Both the position numbers and the translations under genes were made by a program. Positions 13,575-23,325 of a DNA stretch of 64,000 bases are shown piece after piece. Positions within the stretch are counted from its first letter, which is position 1, and the number at the start of each line of letters is the position of its first letter. The DNA comes from Saccharolobus caldissimus (lineage in GTDB: Archaea > Thermoproteota > Thermoprotei_A > Sulfolobales > Sulfolobaceae): the NCBI RefSeq assembly GCF_020886315.1, contig NZ_AP025226.1:3011796-3075795 (forward strand), written 5' to 3'. The notes under the pieces were generated by a model. The model made no database searches. It was given only the letters and a program-made list of their open reading frames with translations, and was not told the DNA's origin.

Positions 13575-15918
13575 ACGGACTTAAAAAGCCTAATATATCA
13601 GTGCCAGAAGTTTTTAGCATATTTTCCTTTATTCCAAATGGTTGTAGTATCCTAAGGGCTGAGGGAATTATTTGATTATTTACATAATACTCTATATCTA
13701 CCCTGTTTTTCTCTTTAACTAGAAAATAAGGTTCAACGCGATCAGATACTCTTCCAGAGCCTTTAACTACAACATATCCAATTCTTGAACCTTTAGTTAT
13801 AGGATAACCTGCTTGTATAGCCTTCTTAGCAGCTATTACATGTGGTGCACTAACTTCATATTCATCTATATCTTTTTCTAGAGATTTCCAGATTACTAAA
13901 TCTTCTATATTATATTCACCACGTCTCAACTTCATAATAGTAGATCTAACTAATTTAATTGCCTCATTTATATTTCCAGAAACTAGAATTTTCTCTATTA
14001 TATGTTTTTGAATATCCTTAGCCAATTCACACCAATCTCCTCTAACTGCTTCAAAACCTACAATATCTATTTTGCCATTATCTAAAAGACCCGCATATCT
14101 CTTCTTATTTTCAGTGAAGAGTACTCGTTTATAATGCTTATCTACTCTAACTTCTAGTCCTTGAGATTCACTTATTTTATCGATTAATTTATTTATGTTG
14201 TGACTAAGCCCTTTTACAAATATTGAATCAGTATCTCCATAAATTACGTCAAACCCTAAACTCTTTGCAATTTCTACTGAAGATTTAAGAATACTTCTTC
14301 CCCATGCAGTTACTGCTTCTGCACCTTCTCTGCTATACCATCTAGCATTATACCATCCCATATATCCATAAAATGCATTTGCCAATACTTTAAGAGCTCT
14401 CTGTCTATTTTCTAGTTTTCGTAATTCATATTCATTTTTAACACTTTCCATCTTCTCTTTAATTTTCTTTCTTTCTTCAATTAATTTCTCTAAAATAATT
14501 TTATAGAAACCAGAAGGCTCTTTTCTAAATTTGTGCCCTACTTCTGGAGATATCCAGCAGTCCTCGCAATTTCCCTTCACTAACGTATCTGGTCCAATAT
14601 TAAATTTTATCATTATTGATGGATACATTGAGGAGAAATCAAGAACATAAACGTCTTCATAAATACCAGCCTTAGGCTCTATCACTAATCCCCCTTTATA
14701 TGGCTCAAATTCTTTTTCCGTTTTGTTTGGTACAAGTTCATTTGCCTTATAAGCCTCTCTTATAAGGAGCCATTCGACCCTATTTCCCACACTAGCCATT
14801 GAGAGTTGGTCTAAAGGTAAGCCAGTGATCTTACTTAGTTCCTCACCAAATGGAAGAAAAATTTCGCCTAATAAATAAATTGACTTAGCATTATCAAGAT
14901 TATATTGTTTAACTATATTTCTCTTACTCTCATCATCCCAGTATCGAGGAATGTCATACCATTCTACAATAGTTCTTTTCTCCTTGGGAAGTACGCCTAG
15001 ATAATCAGCTACGTTTATAAGTGTCTTAGATTTTACTTCTTCTAAAGACATTATAAAACCTATCAAATCTACGTTTAATCTTCCTATAATTGAATAATGC
15101 CCATATGTTCCTTGACTTATTTCTGCACCTATTTTTCTACTTAAGTCTAGCTTAACCCCTACAGTTTTTGCTCTTTCTAAAATATACTCCCAATCAAATC
15201 CATTGCTATTAAAACCTACAATTATATCTGGATCATAACTTATTATATAGTTCACAAACTCCCTAAGGATTTTAAGATCATCCTTATTTTCAGTACTTAA
15301 TTGAATTCCTCCTTCTTTACTCCATAATCCAATTAATATTATGGGATCCCTTCGTGGGTTCGGATATCCATATTTGTTATAAACCTCTATGCTAAACGAT
15401 ATAATTCTCAGATCTGGTACCTCTCCCTCATATCTATTAATTATCTTCTTTAACTCGTAAACGTGTTTTACCCTAAAATCATCTGTCTTTATTTCTTCCA
15501 CTTCAGCTTCAAACCAGTTAAAAGGCTTAAGATCATTATCTATCGAGTATCTCATATAGAATCTTATATCAGCCTCTAGAACTTCCTTGACTCCCTTTAT
15601 TTTTGCAACATCTTCCCTATATATTCTAATATAAGTCGGAATTATAGTATAAATTTGCAGTGCTTTTACAGGATTACCAAAATATTTTTTCTGTACTATA
15701 TCTACTTTAGTTATTGGCGACTCAGCTCTACTTAATTTCTTTATATTTTCGATTATCTTCTTCTCATCTCCATCATATAGGGCATAGAAATAGGGTCTGA
15801 AGTTCTTCTCCATTACTATACATCTATTACCATCCCTATCTATACTCCAAATGTAAATTATTGGTAGCCCTCCCTTAACTTCGTATGAAAAATCAAGTAT
15901 AAAGAAATCTTTAATCAT
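13561..15918 (-). CDS. Family B DNA polymerase (crenarchaeal PolB3/Dpo3 type)
   Basis: 785 residues. Polymerase motifs are intact: DFSSMYPSIM (motif A) near 425, KVLANAFYGYMGW (motif B) near 505, YGDTDSIFV (motif C) near 558. The exonuclease domain looks altered: Exo I reads ISFSIEVYN near 172, with Ser where the catalytic Asp of FDIE is expected, and Exo III reads QYNLDNAKSIY near 338, with Asn at the usual Asp; Exo II (FNSNGFDWE, near 234) keeps its Asp. Assignment to PolB3 rests on size and the neighbouring dnaG, an order I recall from S. solfataricus. Confidence 0.9.
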
Positions 15919-15967
15919 AGATATTAATCGATAGAACAGATTTTGAATCTATTCCAGATTTTACCGA

Positions 15968-16423
15968 TTAATCTAAAAATTTATAATATAAATTTTTTAA
16001 CATAATAAATGCATGTTTACCCATGCCATAATAATTTTTTCTCAAGTATGCTATAATATAGCCGTTTCTATAATAAAAAGATATAGCTGACTTGTTTCTA
16101 ACATCAACCTCTAGATAGGAATATTTGACTCCGAAACTTTTGAATCTCTCCTCTAAACTACTTAATAACTTACTCCCAATACCTTTTTTTCTATAACTCT
16201 TATCTACTGCTATAGATACAATATGACCTCTATATCCGTATTGTATTATACCTATTATATAACCGACAACTGTTTGATTATCTTTTGCAATTAAATATAG
16301 TTTGTTTGCAAGAATTAAATATGCTTTTAATAAGGAATAAGGATACGGATTATCAAAGCTAGATCTTTCAATTTTATATATCTGATCTAAATCTTCTTCT
16401 GACGCGTCAGTTATAAGTATCAT
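15968..16423 (-). CDS. GNAT N-acetyltransferase, RimI-like
   Basis: 151 residues. The acetyl-CoA binding motif A is clear in VSIAVDKSYRKKGIGSKLL (about 69-87, Q/RxxGxG/A), followed by LEVDVRNKSAISFYYRNGY, the motif typical of RimI and archaeal N-alpha-acetyltransferases (Ard1). Probably acetylates protein N-termini. It diverges from pelota with only 18 bases between starts, so their promoters overlap. Confidence 0.88.
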   Translation of the reverse strand: MILITDASEEDLDQIYKIERSSFDNPYPYSLLKAYLILANKLYLIAKDNQTVVGYIIGIIQYGYRGHIVSIAVDKSYRKKGIGSKLLSSLEERFKSFGVKYSYLEVDVRNKSAISFYYRNGYIIAYLRKNYYGMGKHAFIMLKNLYYKFLD

Positions 16424-16441
16424 ATTTCATAGTTTTAGATT

Positions 16442-17470
16442 ATGAGAATATTAGAATTTGACGAAAAACGAAAAATGATGAGATTACACATAGAATCTGA
16501 GGACGATTTATGGGTTTTACATCTAATTATAGAAAAGGGTGACAGCGTAATAGCAAAAACTTCACGCGATATAGGACTAGGAAGAGAAAGTAGAAGAGTC
16601 CCAATGACTATTATGCTTAAAGTCGATTATACGGAATTTCAGGAGTTTACAAATAGATTACGAATACATGGAATAATAGAAGATGCTCCAGAAAGGTATG
16701 GGATAAAAGGTGCACATCATACAATTAATCTTGATGTTGGTGATGAAATAATAATAATAAAAGAGCACTGGAGCAAATATGCTATAGATAGATTAAATAA
16801 ACAAGCAAATAAGAGAAGTAACATTTTGATAATACTTGCTGATTTTGATGAATATCTAATAGCAATACCCTACCAACAAGGGATTAAAATTCTTTCAGAG
16901 AGAACATTAAAATCGCTTAGTGAAGATGAAGGTGTAATAGAAGAGAACGCAGAGGAGATAGTAAAAGAAATAACTAATTATATAAGCCAATATAAACCAG
17001 ATGCAATTCTTATAGCAGGCCCAGGATTTTTCAAGGAAATAATCGCAAAAAAACTAAATACTAATATAAAAGTCTATATTGATAGTGTATCTACGGCTAC
17101 TAGGAGTGGTCTTCATGAAATATTACGCCGTGATATTATAGATAAGATAATGGTAGATTATGAGATATCAAGGGGGATAAAACAGTTAGAGAAGGCTATG
17201 GAATTATTAGCTAAACAGCCTAACATGGTAACTTATGGTTTAGACCAGGTAAAGAATGCAGCACAAATAGGAGCTATAGAAACTCTTTTAATAATAGAAG
17301 ATTTTCTCTCTGTAAATAATGAGGAGGAGAGACTTCAAATTGAAAATCTACTAGAAGAGATAGAAAATAAGAGAGGGGAAATAATAATTGTCCCTAAGGA
17401 ATCTCCTATTTACTATCAGCTAAAAAGTTTAACTGGTATTTTAGCTATTTTGAGATTTAGTGTAAATTAA
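16442..17470 (+). CDS. pelA: Pelota (Dom34), mRNA surveillance factor
   Basis: 342 residues. eRF1-related protein that, with its aEF1-alpha-type GTPase partner and ABCE1, rescues stalled ribosomes. The three domains can be followed: Sm-like N-domain with [19 protein letters not shown] and [15 protein letters not shown]; a central domain (about 120-255) with [12 protein letters not shown]; and the C-domain with [21 protein letters not shown]. The GGQ loop of eRF1 is absent, as expected for Pelota. Confidence 0.94.
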   Translation: MRILEFDEKRKMMRLHIESEDDLWVLHLIIEKGDSVIAKTSRDIGLGRESRRVPMTIMLKVDYTEFQEFTNRLRIHGIIEDAPERYGIKGAHHTINLDVGDEIIIIKEHWSKYAIDRLNKQANKRSNILIILADFDEYLIAIPYQQGIKILSERTLKSLSEDEGVIEENAEEIVKEITNYISQYKPDAILIAGPGFFKEIIAKKLNTNIKVYIDSVSTATRSGLHEILRRDIIDKIMVDYEISRGIKQLEKAMELLAKQPNMVTYGLDQVKNAAQIGAIETLLIIEDFLSVNNEEERLQIENLLEEIENKRGEIIIVPKESPIYYQLKSLTGILAILRFSVN

Positions 17471-18493
17471 TTTTTCAGATATCTTTAATCTTCTCGAATC
17501 TGGATGTTCTTCTATAATATAAACTTCATCTATATTATTCTTATATTTTTCTAGTAAATAATTCACTATGCGTGGCATTACATAATACTGATTTAAATTA
17601 TGCTGCTCACCAAACTCTTCAATCTCATTAATAAATCCATTTGCTTTAATTAAAGCTCTTATAATTGTACCTTCTTCCGTATATTCTTCATAAGGTTTTG
17701 AACTATATCTAATCATCCTGAAAAACCTAGTCCTTGTCTCAACTAAATCCTTATAAATAGAACTACAATAGTGAACTACTATCTTCTTATCACTTTCGAA
17801 TCTTCTTATAATCTTATAAGCAGTATCAAAACTTCCCTTTACACCAGTAATGCCATGACTTACGTGAAATCCCCTTGCATTTAGATGTAAATAGTTTCTA
17901 GAGTTTAGTTCCAATTCATTCAAATTTACAAATTTTATATTATTTTCCTTTGCCCATTCTATAAGTTTTATTATTCTATCCTCCTCATTAGGAATTGACG
18001 GTAACTCGATTCCTACATCAATATTATACTTAGAAGCTATTTTTATCGCGTTTAAGTATTCATCTCTAATAGGATGAAATCTTATCTCGTCTAATCCAGC
18101 ATTAACTAATTCTTTCATTACATCATCATTTACATAACGCCCAGTAGTATAAAGGTGGATATGAAAATTACTTCCAAATTCGCTCTTTAATAAACTTATT
18201 ATTTCTACTACCCTATCAATTTTTAATATTGGATCGCCACCAGTAATGCCAGCCCCTAAGGCTCTCATTCTATATGCTTCGTACAGCACGTCTTCAAGAT
18301 CTTTTATTTCAGTCTCGTTTGCGAATATCTTATCTTTACCAAATCTATCTTCACTTACTGGACAATAATAACAATTATCATCACATTCCCCAGTAATAAA
18401 TAATACTAATTTAGAACCTAATCTGCAAAGCTCACAACCTTTAGGTAATTTCCCAGTGTATAAGCCTATTTCCGGATTTCCTATAATTGTCAA
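17441..18493 (-). CDS. Radical SAM protein
   Basis: 350 residues. The Fe-S/SAM triad is CDDNCYYC (C37, C41, C44), followed by the GITGGDP glycine motif near 83. An extra Cys pair GCELC (20-23) lies before the triad. Resembles archaeal radical SAM proteins annotated as pyruvate-formate-lyase-activating-like; the substrate is unknown. It overlaps the DUF-type gene upstream by 53 bases and runs convergent into pelota, overlapping by 30. Confidence 0.85.
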   Translation of the reverse strand: MTIIGNPEIGLYTGKLPKGCELCRLGSKLVLFITGECDDNCYYCPVSEDRFGKDKIFANETEIKDLEDVLYEAYRMRALGAGITGGDPILKIDRVVEIISLLKSEFGSNFHIHLYTTGRYVNDDVMKELVNAGLDEIRFHPIRDEYLNAIKIASKYNIDVGIELPSIPNEEDRIIKLIEWAKENNIKFVNLNELELNSRNYLHLNARGFHVSHGITGVKGSFDTAYKIIRRFESDKKIVVHYCSSIYKDLVETRTRFFRMIRYSSKPYEEYTEEGTIIRALIKANGFINEIEEFGEQHNLNQYYVMPRIVNYLLEKYKNNIDEVYIIEEHPDSRRLKISEKLIYTKSQNS

Positions 18494-19019
18494 TTAACTC
18501 ATCCACCTTTATCTTAACTAGATCGTTTTTAACTTCTTTCTTTATTTCCTCTAATTGCCTAATTGCGTCAACTATATTTAACGGTTTATTGCCTTGCAGC
18601 TTAGGAAAGCCTTCGTTTCCACCTTCTGGAAAATACCAATTTTTGAACCATGTAAATCCAGCTGAAAGCAACGAAAAGCCTAGAGGTGTTTCAACCGGAT
18701 GAACTCCCTTATGTAGCATTGTTATAGTTTGAATATCTCTAATATACGTTACAAATAATTTGGAATTAGGCTCTAATACATTATATATTATCTTAAATAA
18801 ATTTACTTCTAGGCCTTTATTTCTTAAAATAGGATTATAATCCATTTCTAACCAGGGAGTATAGGCTCCCCTTCCTCTAAAATAACTACATCTAGCAATT
18901 AATTCCCCAGTATTTAGGAAAAGTGTAAATGATATTAATTCCCTTATATAAGTATTTTTCACATCCTTTACTACTAACTTTAACTGTTTACTTAAATATA
19001 AATTATCTAGCTCAAGCAT
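18441..19019 (-). CDS. Hypothetical protein, probably DUF1122 family
   Basis: 192 residues, soluble. The central segment [20 protein letters not shown] followed by [20 protein letters not shown] is what I recall of the archaeal DUF1122 family (unverified). It lies between a nucleotidyltransferase and the radical SAM gene, overlapping both (8 and 53 bases), so the three form one operon. No catalytic motif can be named. Confidence 0.65.
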   Translation of the reverse strand: MLELDNLYLSKQLKLVVKDVKNTYIRELISFTLFLNTGELIARCSYFRGRGAYTPWLEMDYNPILRNKGLEVNLFKIIYNVLEPNSKLFVTYIRDIQTITMLHKGVHPVETPLGFSLLSAGFTWFKNWYFPEGGNEGFPKLQGNKPLNIVDAIRQLEEIKKEVKNDLVKIKVDELIDNYRKSGNRLIHWEIT

Positions 19020-19668
19020 TTATCATCCTTCTGAAATATTTATTACTTTTATAAATCTTAGCAAAAGCGTCATATATACTTTCATTACCATCTAAATCAT
19101 ATCTAAGGTAAATTCCAGTATGTCCCTTATCAGCTCTTTTAGTTAATAGTCTCTCTCTTTCACGTATCGTATCAACAGATATTTTTAGTAACTTTGCTGC
19201 GTAATCTTCATTTCCATTCAGTGGTAATTCCATATGACCGTTTTCTGTGGGAATAATTATCATTAGATTTTTATTAACTCCTATTACCCTTTTTTTCTCT
19301 TCTAAACCTTTTAAATCTATTAACCCTCCAAATGAGTAAAATTCTAATTCATTTCTCTTTAATTTACCTAAAGGAAATGAAATTACAACTTCTTCATCTT
19401 CATCTAAAGATAAATACGCTTTAGGTACTGAATTAGGAGTAGCTTGTATAATATATTTATGATGGACTTCTAAAGTATCTAGTATAATATAATTTGGGTT
19501 AAACACTACTATATCGATATCACTCTTATCATTTACATCTCCTCTAGCCACTGAGCCATAGACATATCCTTCCATTCCTTTACTCATTAACATTCGAAGT
19601 ATCTCAATGGCAATTTTTCTTTTTTGAGCTAGTATCTTCCAATGAGTTTCACTGTAGTCTACTTGCAC
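19012..19668 (-). CDS. MNT-fold nucleotidyltransferase-domain protein
   Basis: 218 residues. The polymerase-beta-like nucleotidyltransferase signature is clear: YGSVARGDVNDKSDIDIVVF near 37-56 (GS...DxD). The rest is a longer C-terminal part with REKR-type basic clusters and RADKGHTGIYLRYDLDG. Larger than minimal MNT antitoxins and not next to a HEPN partner, so a tRNA or nucleotide-modifying role is possible. First gene of the three-gene operon; it diverges from the site-2 protease gene across 11 bases. Confidence 0.82.
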   Translation of the reverse strand: MQVDYSETHWKILAQKRKIAIEILRMLMSKGMEGYVYGSVARGDVNDKSDIDIVVFNPNYIILDTLEVHHKYIIQATPNSVPKAYLSLDEDEEVVISFPLGKLKRNELEFYSFGGLIDLKGLEEKKRVIGVNKNLMIIIPTENGHMELPLNGNEDYAAKLLKISVDTIRERERLLTKRADKGHTGIYLRYDLDGNESIYDAFAKIYKSNKYFRRMINA

Positions 19669-19679
19669 GAGTTTTTTAT

Positions 19680-20795
19680 ATGAATTTACCAGTTATTAGA
19701 TTTGTGTATGTTGATTACTATATACTAATAGCCTTTCTTACATTTTGGGGAATAATATATGTATTTAGAAATAGATTTCAAAGATATGGGATAACAGTTT
19801 ATCCTTTCTTTCTACTATGGAGAAAAAAATCAAGGGAATATTGGTTTCCAAAAATCTCTAAATCGAAAATTTTTAAAATTTATGAAAAAATCTCTTTACC
19901 CTTAGGATTTTTACTTATGATAAGTGGGGTATCATTAATCTTTTATATTATAATAGAGTTATTATCTATAAGATCTAACCAAATACCCGCCATAACATTA
20001 AGGCCAATTATTCCCGGTATAACAATAGGGCTTTCACAGTTACCATATATCTTACTTGCAATAGGAATTTCAGTAGCAATTCACGAAATCTTTCACGCCC
20101 TCTCAGCAACCTCTAATAATGTCAGAGTAAAAAATGGAGGGATATTGCTCCTTGCCATATTTCCAGGTGCATTTGTAGAACCTGATGAAAACGAGTTTAA
20201 TTCATCCCCTACTAATGCTAAACTTAAGATAATTGCAGCAGGTATAGTAATTAATTTAATTTTAGCATTAATAGCACTACCTTTATCATTCGAATTGCCA
20301 TATTTACCATCTGCTCTATCAAAGGGAATAGAAATAGTTGGAGTAGTAAAAAATACGCCAGCTTATAATGCGTCCATTAAACCAGGGTATATAATTTACG
20401 CCATAAATGGTTATCGTATAACTACGTTAGACCAATTACATGAATTACTTTATAAGTATACTAATATTACCTTAACTTTAAGGCTTCTTAATGGTACATT
20501 TTATAATATAAGCGTTAATATACCAGAACACTTTTTAGGAGTATATGTAACTTATTATATACCAGAACCTTTAACCTGGATATTAACATTCTTTACTTGG
20601 TTATTTATAGTGAACTTTAGCCTATCATTATTTAACGCTGCCCCCTTAATAATAACTGATGGTGGTAAATTACTTACAGAGGTATTAAAGAAATTCTTAG
20701 GAGAAAATGGTGAAAAAATCTCATTTTATATACAATCTATGTTTCTGTTAATATTCGTATTTGCTATATTTTTATCTAATCGTCCTCCAGGATAA
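19680..20795 (+). CDS. Site-2 protease family intramembrane zinc metalloprotease (M50)
   Basis: 371 residues, 6 or so membrane segments. The zinc site is [11 protein letters not shown] (HExxH near 135) in a membrane helix and the third ligand motif is [13 protein letters not shown] near 318-330 (NxxPxxxxDGG). A PDZ domain lies between them (about 205-285: [25 protein letters not shown]). Cleaves membrane proteins within the bilayer, often releasing regulators. It converges with lysS, overlapping by 20 bases. Confidence 0.93.
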   Translation: MNLPVIRFVYVDYYILIAFLTFWGIIYVFRNRFQRYGITVYPFFLLWRKKSREYWFPKISKSKIFKIYEKISLPLGFLLMISGVSLIFYIIIELLSIRSNQIPAITLRPIIPGITIGLSQLPYILLAIGISVAIHEIFHALSATSNNVRVKNGGILLLAIFPGAFVEPDENEFNSSPTNAKLKIIAAGIVINLILALIALPLSFELPYLPSALSKGIEIVGVVKNTPAYNASIKPGYIIYAINGYRITTLDQLHELLYKYTNITLTLRLLNGTFYNISVNIPEHFLGVYVTYYIPEPLTWILTFFTWLFIVNFSLSLFNAAPLIITDGGKLLTEVLKKFLGENGEKISFYIQSMFLLIFVFAIFLSNRPPG

Positions 20796-22254
20796 CTTTA
20801 CTACTAATCATGGGGAAAGGAATAACTTCTTTTATGCTGTAATTGTTAGTAAATAACATAACTAGTCTATCAATTCCTATTCCTAGACCACCAGTAGGAG
20901 GCATACCGTAACTTAACGCTCTTATAAAGTCTTTGTCATAAGGATGTGCTTCTTCGTCTCCCCGTTTAAACATCTCTTGTTCTTCTCTAAATAACCTATC
21001 TTGCAAGATAGGGTCGTTTAATTCGGTATAAGCATTTGCAAGTTCCATCCCAGCTACAAACATCTCAAATCTTTCAACTAAACCTTTCTTCTCTCTATGA
21101 GGTTTACAAAGGGGAGTTGTCTCTATAGGGTAATCAGTTACAAACGTGGGACTTATGAGATTTGGAGTAACTAATTTGTCGAATAATTTCTCTATCATTA
21201 AACCCCTAATATATCGATTTCCTCTCGGAACTAAATTGTATTTTTTCATTAATTCCTTAAGTTCATCATCACTCATATTCTCAACATTTTTACCTAAAGC
21301 TTCAGACAGTACTTCATACATTGTAACTCTCTTAAACGGAGATTCTAAATCTATCTGATATTTCCCATAAGTTATTTTAGTAGTACCTAATACTTTTCTA
21401 GCTACATGTCTTATCATATCCTCAGTTAAATTCATGATATCATTATAATCAGCATACGCCCAGTAGAGTTCAAGCAATGTAAATTCTGGATTATGAGTCA
21501 CATCTATGTCTTCATTTCTGAAGACTTTACCTATCTCAAAGACTTTATTAAAACCTCCAATTATATATCTCTTTAAATACAATTCCAGTGCTATTCTCAA
21601 ATACCAATCTTCATCAAGATAGTTTATATGTGTCTTAAAGGGTTTAGCTAAGGCTCCACCATATACTGGTTGAATAATTGGCGTTTCAACTTCTATGAAA
21701 TCTTTGGAATATAAATATTCTCTTATCTCCTTAATTATAGAGTATCTTATCTCCATAGCCTTCCTAGCGTTATCATTGTAAAGGAAATCCACATATCTAT
21801 GGGCATATCTGAATTCTGGTGAAAGTTTAGTCCAATCTGGAGGTTCTATTAAAGCCTTAGCAAGTAATTTGTAATCTTTAACTAATAAACTTAATTCTCC
21901 CTTCATTGTATAGAATAAATCACCTTTTACTCCTATAATATCTCCTCTACCTATATATCTGAAGAACTCCTCATATTTCTCTTTAAGCTCATCTATTCTT
22001 AAGTATAATTGTAGTCTTTCCCCTTCATCGAATATATCTACAAAAGAGGCTTTACCATGTCTTCTTATATTTGCAACTCTTCCAGCTGTTGATATATTTA
22101 ACATGAATGGCTCATGAGATTTCTTATCGTAGGAAGCTGCAATCTGTCTAATATTTTTAATTGAATGTGTAATTTCATATTTATGAGGATAAGGCTCTAT
22201 ACCTATTTTTCTAAGTTCCTCAACGATTTTAACTCTTCTTTCGTCCCAATTCAT
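20776..22254 (-). CDS. lysS: Lysyl-tRNA synthetase, class II
   Basis: About 492 residues from the ATG at 22254 ([16 protein letters not shown]); a frame extension to 22275 exists but the TATA-like TTAAAATATATC at 22,279-22,290 places transcription start near 22,255, so the shorter leaderless form is favoured. The OB-fold anticodon domain comes first ([19 protein letters not shown]), then motif 2 ([19 protein letters not shown]) and motif 3 ([14 protein letters not shown]). Last conserved chromosomal gene before the tRNA attachment site. Confidence 0.95.
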   Translation of the reverse strand: MNWDERRVKIVEELRKIGIEPYPHKYEITHSIKNIRQIAASYDKKSHEPFMLNISTAGRVANIRRHGKASFVDIFDEGERLQLYLRIDELKEKYEEFFRYIGRGDIIGVKGDLFYTMKGELSLLVKDYKLLAKALIEPPDWTKLSPEFRYAHRYVDFLYNDNARKAMEIRYSIIKEIREYLYSKDFIEVETPIIQPVYGGALAKPFKTHINYLDEDWYLRIALELYLKRYIIGGFNKVFEIGKVFRNEDIDVTHNPEFTLLELYWAYADYNDIMNLTEDMIRHVARKVLGTTKITYGKYQIDLESPFKRVTMYEVLSEALGKNVENMSDDELKELMKKYNLVPRGNRYIRGLMIEKLFDKLVTPNLISPTFVTDYPIETTPLCKPHREKKGLVERFEMFVAGMELANAYTELNDPILQDRLFREEQEMFKRGDEEAHPYDKDFIRALSYGMPPTGGLGIGIDRLVMLFTNNYSIKEVIPFPMISSKVILEDD

Positions 22255-22383
22255 CAGCAATAAATGAGTTAACAAGAATTAAAATATATCAGTTAAGATT
22301 AAAGCCACATCCCCCTTTTAAAACGTTTGAAAAATTACAAATTAAAAATATTTTGGAGCTATTATCAAGAAGATCATTAGGGA

Positions 22384-22421
22384 TGGGCCCGCGGGGACTC
22401 GAACCCCGGACCACTGGGTCT
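22384..22421 (-). tRNA. tRNA 3' half (attachment-site remnant), isotype uncertain
   Basis: On the minus strand the order is anticodon-stem 3' strand CCCAG, a 5-base variable loop, T-arm CGGGG-TTCGAGT-CCCCG, acceptor strand CGGGCCC and discriminator A. All pair as expected within the T-arm, but no matching 5' half (a GGGCCCG acceptor strand with a D-arm) lies upstream, to at least 22,560. The cloverleaf ends near anticodon position 36. This is how a tRNA looks after integration of a plasmid carrying its own copy of the 3' half. Acceptor sequence recalls Sulfolobales tRNA-Arg, but Val or Pro cannot be excluded. Confidence 0.75.
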
Positions 22422-22440
22422 CTGATAAGTTAAATACAAT

Positions 22441-22473
22441 AACGTTCGTTAAACGTTTTACGTTCAACGTTAG
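22441..22473. repeat. AACGTT-rich interrupted palindrome next to att
   Basis: Contains AACGTT at both ends (22,441 and 22,466) with AAACGTTTTACG between, giving several overlapping AACG/CGTT inverted units within 33 bases. It lies 20 bases inside the element from the tRNA remnant, a place where integrase arm-type or excision-factor sites occur. Function is inferred from position alone. Confidence 0.45.
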
Positions 22474-22546
22474 TTCCTTTGTTAGATTAATCTATAATAA
22501 ATAAAAATAGAGTAAATATTCTAAAGAAGGTAACTCGTTAAATATG

Positions 22547-22562
22547 TTAACTCCCCAGTTTA
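22547..22562. repeat. Recombination-type motif copy 1
   Basis: TTAACTCCCCAGTTTA: arms of the palindrome TAAACT/AGTTTA around a CCCC spacer, one arm base different. It overlaps the stop codon of the winged-helix gene (22,560) and is the copy nearest the left end of the element, about 125 bases from the tRNA remnant. Confidence 0.8.
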
Positions 22563-22793
22563 CGCTAACTCATCACGATATTTCAAACAATACTCTCTTA
22601 CTTTTATGCCAGCAAATTTTCTCCATTTCCTTGTTATCAAGCCCCTTTTGCTTAGCCTAGTTAAATAAACTAGCAAGACGTTCTTTTTAGTTCCAGTCTT
22701 CTCTTCTAATTCCTCTAATGTCATACATTGTTTAGATAAAAGGACTAGGATTAATTCGCTCAAGGTAAATCGTTCAAGAAATTCCCTTTCCAT
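22560..22793 (-). CDS. Winged-helix DNA-binding regulator
   Basis: 77 residues; a minimal winged helix-turn-helix: helix LSELILVLLSKQ, then TLEELEEKTGTKKNVLLVYLTRLSKRGLI as the helix-turn-helix, then a basic wing (TRKWRKFAGIKVREYCLKY). Likely a repressor at the left border of the element. Two 15-base palindromes lie just upstream of its start (22,806 and 22,871), consistent with autoregulation. Its stop overlaps the dispersed palindrome motif. Confidence 0.8.
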   Translation of the reverse strand: MEREFLERFTLSELILVLLSKQCMTLEELEEKTGTKKNVLLVYLTRLSKRGLITRKWRKFAGIKVREYCLKYRDELA

Positions 22794-22805
22794 ACCTAAA
22801 TTTGA

Positions 22806-22820
22806 TTAACAACTTGTTAA
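22806..22820. promoter_or_regulatory. Palindromic operator candidate 1
   Basis: TTAACAACTTGTTAA, a perfect 7-base inverted repeat around one base, 13 bases upstream of the winged-helix gene start. A second, nearly identical copy lies 65 bases away, about six helical turns, which would put both on a similar face of the DNA. Confidence 0.65.
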
Positions 22821-22870
22821 TATCCTTTGGAGAACTCTCAAATCAACTTTCTGAGTTTGTCCCCCCAGCA

Positions 22871-22885
22871 TTAACAATTTGTTAA
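22871..22885. promoter_or_regulatory. Palindromic operator candidate 2
   Basis: TTAACAATTTGTTAA, the same inverted repeat as at 22,806 with one different central base; both are followed by TAT. Likely bound by the neighbouring winged-helix protein; a third half-site (ATTAACAA-like) occurs near 22,947. Confidence 0.65.
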
Positions 22886-23325
22886 TATTTACGTCAATAA
22901 CGTGAGAGCTTACTCTTTCAACTAAAATTTTTGAGATCCGAGCAGGATTAACAATCCGCATAGAGTGACTGGATCCTCATCCGCTTTTTAATCAACACTA
23001 TATTGAGATAATCGGTTCAATACTAGGGAGGTAAGCAAAGATAACGTACGGAAACCTCAGAGCCATTAGAACTAAGTCTCAAATCTTACTGTAATATTTC
23101 AGAATACCTTATCCCATCATCGTCTATATTATAGGCAACTGTCCTTTATTGGACATGGATGATAGAGTAAATCTAACATAGGATTCTCTCTGCGAAAATT
23201 TTAGAGTAAAAAAGTTTATCTGGATAAATTGAGTAAATATAAGGGATGAAGTTTCCACTTGCAGTTACCCCCAAATTTCAAGCCATTACTTTTTGCAAAC
23301 TGCTAATAGGTAACAGTGAGAGGTA
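22886..23325. other. Non-coding spacer upstream of the 1377-residue gene
   Basis: No gene with a plausible start is seen on either strand. Composition is less AT-rich than the flanks. The last 110 bases contain TATA-like AT-rich stretches (for example TAAATATAAG near 23,234) and AGAGGTAATG at the start of the downstream gene, so the promoter of that gene lies here. Possibly remnant sequence of an older insertion. Confidence 0.4.

Noticed and set aside
22384..22560. Complete intron-containing tRNA
   Set aside because: No 5' exon (acceptor GGGCCCG strand plus D-arm) is found upstream on the minus strand, and anticodon position 33 is not U in the contiguous reading.
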